Part shown: positions 1-4,976 of the stretch, piece after piece
Layout: every line of letters begins with the position of its first letter
Position numbering within the stretch: position 1 is the first letter of the stretch
NCBI GenBank assembly: GCA_050012355.1
Contig: JBEKHI010000290.1
Coordinates: 1 to 11,155, forward strand
Direction: 5' to 3'
Length of the DNA: 11,155 nt
Origin: JBEKHI01 sp050012355
GTDB taxonomy: Bacteria; Actinomycetota; Actinomycetes; Streptosporangiales; Streptosporangiaceae
Notes under the pieces: generated by a model
Told to the model about the DNA's origin: nothing
The model's input: only the letters and a program-made list of their open reading frames with translations
Database searches by the model: none
Translations under genes and position numbers: made by a program

Positions 1-51
1 GCTCGCTTCTAGGACTGGTGTGTGGTAACCCAATCCTTTCAAGAAGCGGGC
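1..51. terminator. Long imperfect hairpin, possible terminator
   Basis: Bases 1-10 pair with 42-51 (one T/G position), and bases 11-18 pair with 30-37 (one mismatch). An 11-base loop and a 4-base bulge (38-41) complete the structure. The result is an 18-step stem that is GC-rich at its base. It lies 6 bases beyond the stop codon of the small minus-strand reading frame at 58-192, where a terminator for that frame would be expected. It could equally end a plus-strand gene lying left of the window. There is no clear U-run on either side, but many actinobacterial terminators lack one. The function is inferred from structure and position only. Confidence 0.4.
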
Positions 52-57
52 CGTCTT

Positions 58-192
58 TCACGTAGGCGCGCCGCTAAACGGAAATTTAGGCACTAACATG
101 ACACCCCGCGTGAATAACCCTGTATGTATGCACATTAGTATCACGAGTATGAAAAATATTATTGCGACGATAAACCCTATCCGGCTGATCAC
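58..192 (-). CDS. Possible small single-pass membrane peptide (44 aa)
   Basis: The proposed start is the GTG at 192-190, with a GAGG ribosome-binding site at 204-201 and an 8-base spacer. The peptide begins MISRIGFIVAIIFFILV and carries one hydrophobic helix (about residues 4-24), then a short basic and hydrophobic tail ending SGAPT; the stop is TGA at 60-58. A TTG at 258 would give 66 residues with an Arg/Pro-rich leader, but has no visible ribosome-binding site. The GTG lies 4 bases after the stop of the sigma-factor remnant, an arrangement typical of translational coupling, and a strong hairpin follows the stop. Against it: codon use is unlike the neighbours (several ATA), the region is AT-rich, and I recognise no family. 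It may be spurious or a leftover of a larger gene. Confidence 0.3.
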   Translation of the reverse strand: MISRIGFIVAIIFFILVILMCIHTGLFTRGVMLVPKFPFSGAPT

Positions 193-196
193 GCGC

Positions 197-427
197 CTAA
201 CCTCTATCAAACCGGGAGCCGATACCCGTAATGGCCGGGGCGGCCCACTTCGCTTCAAACGCCATGGAAGAGGCGCCGCTAGTCGGTCCGTTACGCGTAG
301 CGGAGCGAAGGTACTCCTGGGTGGGCCGGTCGCCCAGCATCACTTGAGCTAGCCGGGTCAGCCCGAGCGCGTGTTCGGCGTATAGCGCGGTGGAGTCCCG
401 CGCCGAGCGTGCGGGGAGCAGGTTCAT
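197..427 (-). pseudogene. ECF RNA polymerase sigma factor, truncated remnant (region 2 start)
   Basis: From the ATG at 427-425 the minus strand reads MNLLPARSARDST, then ALYAEHALGLTRLAQVMLGD and RPTQE. The middle stretch resembles the start of sigma-70 region 2 in actinobacterial ECF sigma factors, which usually run LYxxHAxGLxRLAxxxxGDRxxAEDVVQEAF. Here the match ends at about base 314. None of the three minus-strand frames continues with the expected EDVVQ/AF/LY residues. The frame instead runs through about 38 unrelated residues to a TAG at 199-197, 76 codons in all against the 170-200 usual for ECF sigmas. Regions 2.3, 2.4 and 4 (promoter recognition) are absent, so it should not act as a sigma factor. 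No convincing ribosome-binding site precedes the ATG. The likely origin is an insertion or deletion with a junction near 310-320. The family call rests on one short segment. Confidence 0.45.
287..304. repeat. 18-base near-perfect palindrome
   Basis: TCCGTTACGCGTAGCGGA is a palindrome with one mismatched pair, centred on TACGCGTA. It lies just past the point where sigma-factor similarity ends (about 314). It could be an operator, a recombination junction or chance; nothing in the sequence decides. Confidence 0.3.
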
Positions 428-626
428 GACACAGAGACGCCGCCGGGTGCGTCGCGCTGCTTCATGCCGGTGGCTTTCTTCCCTCCCCCTCTGGTCGGTA
501 CCGGACGCGCCCAAGCGTAATGGCGCAGCGACAGTTTGTTATTTTTCGGACGTATCTCGCGATCGGACCCGACCGGGTCGGCCGGGCTTGTCGACCTACG
601 GGCGGTGTGCGGCAATCTGGGATATG
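428..626. other. Non-coding spacer between sigma remnant and NB-ARC gene
   Basis: I see no supported gene here on either strand. The open frames that cross it are Arg/Pro-rich translations without family resemblance. It contains a perfect 13-base palindrome (CCGACCGGGTCGG, 569-581) and a short AT-rich patch (535-547). It probably held the promoters of two divergent genes before the leftward sigma gene decayed. Confidence 0.4.
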
Positions 627-656
627 TTGGGCCGTGTTGGGACGATCCGGTATAGA
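627..656 (+). promoter_or_regulatory. Putative sigma-70-type promoter of the NB-ARC gene
   Basis: TTGGGC (627-632) and TATAGA (651-656) are separated by 18 bases. They resemble the -35 and -10 boxes of the housekeeping sigma factor. Initiation a few bases past 660 would leave a leader of roughly 45 bases before the GTG at 709. The -35 box is only a moderate match. Confidence 0.35.
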
Positions 657-708
657 CATCGCCGCTCATTGCGGGTAATTATCGCTAAGCGCAACCTTGG
701 GGGTAAGC

Positions 709-3039
709 GTGCACGCTCGCGATCAGCGGCGTCCCCCGCTTCCCGCCCGGCTGACGCCAGCCGAACGCGACTTTTTTCTGGAAATGCGGCGGCTGGTGGA
801 TACCGCCGGGTATTCCTTCCGCGTCCTTGAAGATGTGACGTCTGAGGATGAGGACTCCTCAAGCGAGTCACAGTGGGTCGGGTGGCTGAACGGGCAATCG
901 CTGCCACCGCGGCCGGCGGTACGGAAACTAATCGGCCGGCTGGCGGCCGACGATATCGACGCCCATTCCTTGATGGAGCTGTGGAGTTCCGCATTCGTCC
1001 CCGGCGGGTACCAGCAGGAATCCACATCCGCCTCGGCTCAGCCGCAGGAGCTCCCGACGTCGGCGCCGTCCTTCACCGGGCGAACGGCCGAGCTCGAAGT
1101 CCTGACCCGTATCGCCGAACGAGCCGCCGACCGACAGCCCGGTGAAACGCTAGTCGTCGTGATCGAGGGCACCGCCGGGATCGGCAAGACCACCCTCGCG
1201 ATACACCTCGCGCACCAGGTCAAGGACCAGTTTCCCGACGGCCAGCTCTTCGTCAACCTGCGCGGCTTCGATCCGGGCGCCGGACCGGCGGCAGCGGAGA
1301 ACGTCCTCCTTGATTTCCTGGAATCCCTCGGCACTGGACCGACCAAGATGCCAGCGAGCACGGCCGGACGGGCGGCGCTATACCGCAGCCTGATCACCGG
1401 CAAACGGATGCTTATCGTCTTGGACAACGCACGCGACGCGGAACACGTCCGCGACCTGCTGCCGGACAGCCCTGGGTGCCTCGTCCTGATAACCAGCAGG
1501 AACCAGCTGACCAGCCTGATCACCGAAGGCGCTCAGCTATTGCCGCTCGGTGCGTTCAGCATCGCCGAGGCACGGCAATTGTTCGCCGAGCGGGTCGGAG
1601 CCTCGCGAATCGACCGTGAAGCGGATGCCGCCGAAGACCTGATCGGATTTACCGCCAGATTGCCACTCGCGCTTAGCATCGCCGGTTCTTACGTCGCCGC
1701 GCACGCGCAGTTTTCCCTGGCCGAAGTCGCCGGAGAGTTCCGGGACCGTCTCGATACCGGGGATCCGGCGACCTCGGTGCGATCGGTGTTCGCCCGTTCG
1801 TACGAGCATCTGACGGATCCGACGGCCCGCCTTTTCCGGTTGCTGGGTATTCATCCGGGCGAGGAGACCGGTGTCCCGGCGGCGGCGAGCCTGGCCGGAT
1901 TGCCGGTCTCGGACGCTAGGAAGGCGCTGACCGAACTAGCCAGGGCGTCGCTCCTCACCGAGCCGTCACCCGGGCGTTTCGCGTTCCATGACCTGCTGCG
2001 GGTTTTCGCTACTGAGCTCGCCGAGCAGGTCGACGGGGCAGCCGAGATCGCGGCGGCCGGGCGGCGGCTAGTGGATCACTATCTCCAGTCGACTGACAAC
2101 GCGGTACGGCGCATCTACCCGGCGACGCTGCGGCTGACGCTGCCCGCGCCGTCCGTGGCGGTGCGGCCGGAGGCGCTCCGGTCGTATGAAGAGGCCCGGT
2201 CGTGGCTTCGCACCGAGCTGCGGGTGCTGCTGGCCACGGTGACTCACGCGGCGGCGTGCGCGCCGGTCTTCGACACGTGCTGCTGGCAGCTGCCGCTGCT
2301 GCTGGCTACGCCGCTGGTGCGGTCCGGCCGCTGGCACGATCACCTGGCCTGCCAGCGGATCGCGCTGGCGGCGGCGGAGCGGCTGGGCGAACCGACGGCG
2401 CTCGGGCACGGGCATTCTGGTCTGGCCTACGCGTGCGCGATGCTGGGTGATACCGGGGCGGCCCGTGAGCACCTGGACAAGTCGCTGGAGGCGTTCGAAA
2501 CGGCCGGGGACCAGGCGGCGCTGGCCGCGGTCAGGTCGCGGCTGGCGATGCTCCTGGAGCAGCAGGGCCGGTACACCGAGGCGCTGGAGCACGGCCGGGA
2601 AGCGCTCCGGCTGCGGCGAGCATTCGGGAACCGGGCGGCGATCGCGCACGCCGAGAATATGGTCGGCTGGATGTACGCCCGGCTGGGCCAGTACCCGGAG
2701 GGGCTGCGGCACTGCCGGCGGGCCCTTGACCTGGCCACCGAGACCAGTAGCCGGCCGCTGGCGGCCGACGTCCTGGACAGCCTGGGCATGATCAACCTGG
2801 CGATGGGCGAGCACGGACCGGCCCTGAGCTGGTACCAGCAGGCGCTGGTCGCCTACCGCGACAACGACGACTCGCGGGGTGTGTTCTCCGCGCTGACCGG
2901 CATCGGCGATGTCCACCTGGCGACCGGTGAGACCGAAGCCGCCGCGGACACCTGGCGGCGGGCCCTCGAAGTCGGCAACGCCCTGGAACCTGGTTTCGTG
3001 GAACATGTCCAAGCGCGGCTCGCCCGGCTTGAGGAGTAA
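709..3039 (+). CDS. AfsR-like STAND regulator: HTH-like, NB-ARC ATPase, TPR protein
   Basis: This is a predicted cytoplasmic signal-transduction NTPase that would oligomerise or switch on nucleotide binding; its ligand and target are unknown. Residues about 15-95 look like the divergent XRE-type HTH found on many actinobacterial STAND proteins (LTPAERDFFLEMRRL, then SQWVGWLNGQSLPP), with an acidic SEDEDSSSE insert. The NB-ARC part shows Walker A GTAGIGKTT (154-162), Walker B-like LIVLDN (235-240), a CLVLITSR sensor segment and LPLAL (318-322, the GLPL motif). A winged-helix-like part with HDLLRVFA follows, then about five TPRs from residue 536 to the end. The SARP/BTAD domain of true AfsR is missing. 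I chose GTG 709 because GGGGG at 699-703 lies 5 bases upstream. TTG 697 (780 aa) lacks a ribosome-binding site, an in-frame stop lies at 676, and ATG 784 would cut the HTH. No partner gene is adjacent. Confidence 0.88.
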   Translation: MHARDQRRPPLPARLTPAERDFFLEMRRLVDTAGYSFRVLEDVTSEDEDSSSESQWVGWLNGQSLPPRPAVRKLIGRLAADDIDAHSLMELWSSAFVPGGYQQESTSASAQPQELPTSAPSFTGRTAELEVLTRIAERAADRQPGETLVVVIEGTAGIGKTTLAIHLAHQVKDQFPDGQLFVNLRGFDPGAGPAAAENVLLDFLESLGTGPTKMPASTAGRAALYRSLITGKRMLIVLDNARDAEHVRDLLPDSPGCLVLITSRNQLTSLITEGAQLLPLGAFSIAEARQLFAERVGASRIDREADAAEDLIGFTARLPLALSIAGSYVAAHAQFSLAEVAGEFRDRLDTGDPATSVRSVFARSYEHLTDPTARLFRLLGIHPGEETGVPAAASLAGLPVSDARKALTELARASLLTEPSPGRFAFHDLLRVFATELAEQVDGAAEIAAAGRRLVDHYLQSTDNAVRRIYPATLRLTLPAPSVAVRPEALRSYEEARSWLRTELRVLLATVTHAAACAPVFDTCCWQLPLLLATPLVRSGRWHDHLACQRIALAAAERLGEPTALGHGHSGLAYACAMLGDTGAAREHLDKSLEAFETAGDQAALAAVRSRLAMLLEQQGRYTEALEHGREALRLRRAFGNRAAIAHAENMVGWMYARLGQYPEGLRHCRRALDLATETSSRPLAADVLDSLGMINLAMGEHGPALSWYQQALVAYRDNDDSRGVFSALTGIGDVHLATGETEAAADTWRRALEVGNALEPGFVEHVQARLARLEE

Positions 3040-3075
3040 CACCCGCGGCAACCTGTCCAGCCGCGCGACTCCCCC

Positions 3076-3109
3076 AGCGGACCTGTGTCTCACATGTCGA
3101 GACGCCGCT
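3076..3109 (+). terminator. Weak terminator-like hairpin after the NB-ARC gene
   Basis: AGCGG (3076-3080) pairs with CCGCT (3105-3109), and inside it GTCTC (3087-3091) pairs with GAGAC (3099-3103) around a 7-base loop. It begins 37 bases after the NB-ARC stop codon and precedes the desaturase promoter. The internal loop is asymmetric and there is no U-run, so the call is tentative. Confidence 0.3.
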
Positions 3110-3164
3110 ACTCACGGGTTAACAAGATTCATGCGCTCATCAGCAAAAATTCATTTGTGATTCC

Positions 3165-3195
3165 TTGCCAAACCTACGGTCACGTAGGCTACGGT
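3165..3195 (+). promoter_or_regulatory. Putative promoter of the desaturase-tetR unit
   Basis: TTGCCA (3165-3170) is a fair -35 box. TACGGT (3190-3195) fits an actinobacterial -10 box of the TAnnnT type, with a 19-base spacer. The spacer is longer than ideal, which often goes with a regulated promoter. The -10 lies inside the palindromic operator region, so a bound repressor would block polymerase. The leader would be about 40 bases. Confidence 0.4.
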
Positions 3196-3208
3196 TACGT
3201 AAGCGTAG
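3173..3208. promoter_or_regulatory. Tandem palindromic operator, likely for the TetR regulator
   Basis: Two adjacent palindromes are visible. CCTACG-GTCA-CGTAGG (3173-3188) is perfect in its 6-base arms. CTACGGTTACGTAAGCGTAG (3189-3208) matches in 9 of 10 positions and is centred on TTACGTAA. Read another way, 3174-3188 and 3189-3203 are a direct repeat of 15 bases with 13 matches, followed by a third partial CGTAG. TetR-family proteins bind such palindromes as dimers, sometimes two dimers side by side. The site overlaps the proposed -10 box and lies 37 bases before the desaturase start. That the TetR protein encoded at 4277 binds here is inference from arrangement. Confidence 0.6.
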
Positions 3209-3244
3209 AAGGCAGCGCCCCGAACCCGCAGCCAGAGGAGCACG

Positions 3245-4261
3245 ATGAGCACTTCCGCCCAGACGACCCGACTCGCCCCGAAGCCAGAGATCGAGCCTGA
3301 ACCGAGTACCCGGGTCCAGCAGTTCCTGGTGGGCCTCTTCGTCGGCATCCCTACCCTGGCGCTCATCGCGGCGATTCCGGTGGCCTGGCGCTGGGGCTTC
3401 CTCGACTGGCACGACGTCGTGATCTTCGCGGTCTTCTACGCCATCTCAGGCCTGGGCATCACGGTCGGCTACCATCGCTACTTCACGCACGCCTCCTTCA
3501 AGGCCAAGACCCCGCTGCGAGTAGCGCTGGCGATCGCGGGCAGCCTCGCCATGCAGGGGCCGGTCATCACCTGGGTGTCTGACCACCGCCGGCACCACAA
3601 GTACAGCGACAAAGAGGGCGACCCGCACTCGCCGTGGCGCTACGGCACCGACACCAAGGCACTCGCCAAGGGCCTGGCCTTCGCGCACATGGGCTGGCTG
3701 TTCGACCCGAATCAGACCTCGCAGGAGAAGTTCTCCCCCGACCTGCTGGCCGACAAGAACATCAAGCGGGTCGACTCCACATTCATCTGGTGGGTCGCGG
3801 TCACACTGCTGACGCCGGCGCTGATCGGCGGCCTGTGGGGGATGTCCTGGAAGGGCGCGCTCACCGCGTTCTTCTGGGCGAGCCTGGTCCGGGTGAGCCT
3901 GCTGCACCACGTCACCTGGTCCATCAACTCGATCTGCCACACCTTCGGTGTCGAGGAGTGGGAGAGCCGCGACAAGTCGCGCAACGTGAACTGGCTGGCC
4001 ATCCCGTCGTTCGGCGAGTCCTGGCACAACCTGCACCACGTGGACCCCACCTGCGCCCGGCACGGCGCGCTGAAGGGCCAGATCGACCTGAGCGCCCGCG
4101 TAATCCGCTGGTTCGAGCAGGCCGGCTGGGCCTACGATGTCCGCTGGCCGGACGCGCAGCGGCTGCGCACCAAGCAGAAGAACGGCCGCAGCCTCGGCTA
4201 CATGACCAAGAGCGCCATGACGAAGCGCACCCAAATCGAAGATGAACGTACGGCCGCCTAG
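3245..4261 (+). CDS. Membrane acyl-CoA (delta-9 type) fatty acid desaturase
   Basis: This is an integral-membrane diiron enzyme of the stearoyl-CoA desaturase type. It would introduce a cis double bond into a saturated acyl chain using O2 and electrons from a redox partner not encoded here. The three histidine boxes are complete: HRYFTH (77-82), HRRHH (114-118) and HNLHH (261-265). The extra conserved ligands H221-H222 and the NSICH segment (228-232) are also present. Hydrophobic stretches at about 27-48, 56-75, 177-200 and 205-220 fit four membrane spans with the boxes on the cytoplasmic face. Length (338 aa) is normal for bacterial members. The ATG follows a strong GAGGAG site (3235-3240) with a 4-base spacer. 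It heads a unit with the TetR gene 15 bases downstream, under the palindromic operator at 3173-3208. Double-bond position and substrate cannot be read from sequence. Confidence 0.95.
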   Translation: MSTSAQTTRLAPKPEIEPEPSTRVQQFLVGLFVGIPTLALIAAIPVAWRWGFLDWHDVVIFAVFYAISGLGITVGYHRYFTHASFKAKTPLRVALAIAGSLAMQGPVITWVSDHRRHHKYSDKEGDPHSPWRYGTDTKALAKGLAFAHMGWLFDPNQTSQEKFSPDLLADKNIKRVDSTFIWWVAVTLLTPALIGGLWGMSWKGALTAFFWASLVRVSLLHHVTWSINSICHTFGVEEWESRDKSRNVNWLAIPSFGESWHNLHHVDPTCARHGALKGQIDLSARVIRWFEQAGWAYDVRWPDAQRLRTKQKNGRSLGYMTKSAMTKRTQIEDERTAA

Positions 4262-4276
4262 GGCCATGATGGACCA

Positions 4277-4897
4277 GTGACCGAGCAACCCAGGACGAAT
4301 CGCAAGCGCATGACCGGGCAAGAACGTCGGCAGCAGCTCCTCGACGTCGGACGGAAGCTCTTCGCTCAACGCGGGTTCGAGGGAACCTCCATCGAGGAGA
4401 TCGCATCGCAGGCCGGCGTCTCCAAACCGGTGGTGTATGAGCACTTCGGCGGCAAGGAGGGCCTGTACGCGGTCGTAGTGGACCGGGAAGTGGACCGGCT
4501 GCTGACCACGGTGACCAGCCTGCTGATCGAGGCGGACCATTCGCGGGCGAAGTTCGAGGCCGGCATGGTCGCCCTGCTGAGGTACATCGAGACGAACGCT
4601 GATGGCTTCCGCATCCTGGTCCGGGATTCGCCCCCCACGTCCGGGAGCGGAACCTTCGGCACGCTGCTGTCCGACATCGCGAGCCAGGTGGACGACATCA
4701 TGGCCACGTTCCTGAAGTCGCGCGGCCGGGACCCGAAGCTGGCCCCGATGTACTCCCAGATGATGGTCGGCATGGTCGCGTTCACCGGCCAGTGGTGGCT
4801 CGACGCCCGCAAGCCCAAGCTGGAAATCGTCGCGGCCAACCTGATCGACGTGGCCTGGAGCGGCCTCGCCCAGCTGGAAACGAGCGAGAAGAAGTAA
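4277..4897 (+). CDS. TetR/AcrR-family repressor, likely controls the adjacent desaturase
   Basis: A DNA-binding regulator of 206 residues, the usual TetR length. The TetR_N domain spans about residues 16-64: helix 1 around RRQQLLDVGRKLFAQRGFEG, the helix-turn-helix TSIEEIASQAGVSKPVVYEH (37-56), and the closing GGKEGLYAVVV. The remaining 140 residues form the variable ligand-binding and dimer half, with DSPPTSGSGTF (115-125) as a loop. In desaturase-linked TetR proteins such as Pseudomonas DesT the ligand is an acyl-CoA; that this one senses acyl-CoA is inference. I chose GTG 4277, 15 bases after the desaturase stop. Its ribosome-binding site is weak, perhaps GATGGA at 4268-4273, suggesting coupling to the upstream gene. 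ATG 4310 would remove 11 residues outside the domain. A strong hairpin follows the stop. Confidence 0.9.
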   Translation: MTEQPRTNRKRMTGQERRQQLLDVGRKLFAQRGFEGTSIEEIASQAGVSKPVVYEHFGGKEGLYAVVVDREVDRLLTTVTSLLIEADHSRAKFEAGMVALLRYIETNADGFRILVRDSPPTSGSGTFGTLLSDIASQVDDIMATFLKSRGRDPKLAPMYSQMMVGMVAFTGQWWLDARKPKLEIVAANLIDVAWSGLAQLETSEKK

Positions 4898-4902
4898 CCC
4901 GA

Positions 4903-4957
4903 GCGGCGAAGCTCCTGTGCATGACGACACCAGCCGTCACGACAGGGGCTTCGTTGC
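4903..4957. terminator. Strong bidirectional terminator between convergent genes
   Basis: Bases 4903-4918 pair with 4942-4957 as a 16-step stem. In the plus-strand RNA all steps pair, three of them G-U; in the minus-strand RNA those three become A/C mismatches. Inside it TGACGAC (4922-4928) and GCCGTCA (4933-4939) form a second stem with one mismatch around ACCA. It starts 6 bases after the tetR stop and ends 20 bases from the stop of the oppositely oriented RHS gene, so it can serve both. No U-run is present, as is common in high-GC actinobacteria. Confidence 0.65.
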
Positions 4958-4976
4958 GCTCAGAGCATCAGGTATT

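Noticed and set aside
1..60. tRNA or riboswitch at the left edge
   Set aside because: The single long stem lacks a cloverleaf, anticodon arm or T-arm consensus. A simple hairpin fits better.
98..352. 84-codon plus-strand frame starting at ATG 98
   Set aside because: There is no convincing ribosome-binding site and its second half is Arg/Gly-rich noise. The minus-strand reading of the same bases explains more (sigma fragment, membrane helix).
3446..4930. 494-codon open frame on the minus strand opposite the desaturase and tetR genes
   Set aside because: It is a shadow of two well-supported genes. Its product is Arg/Gly/Pro/His-rich with no family motif, as expected for the antisense of high-GC coding DNA.
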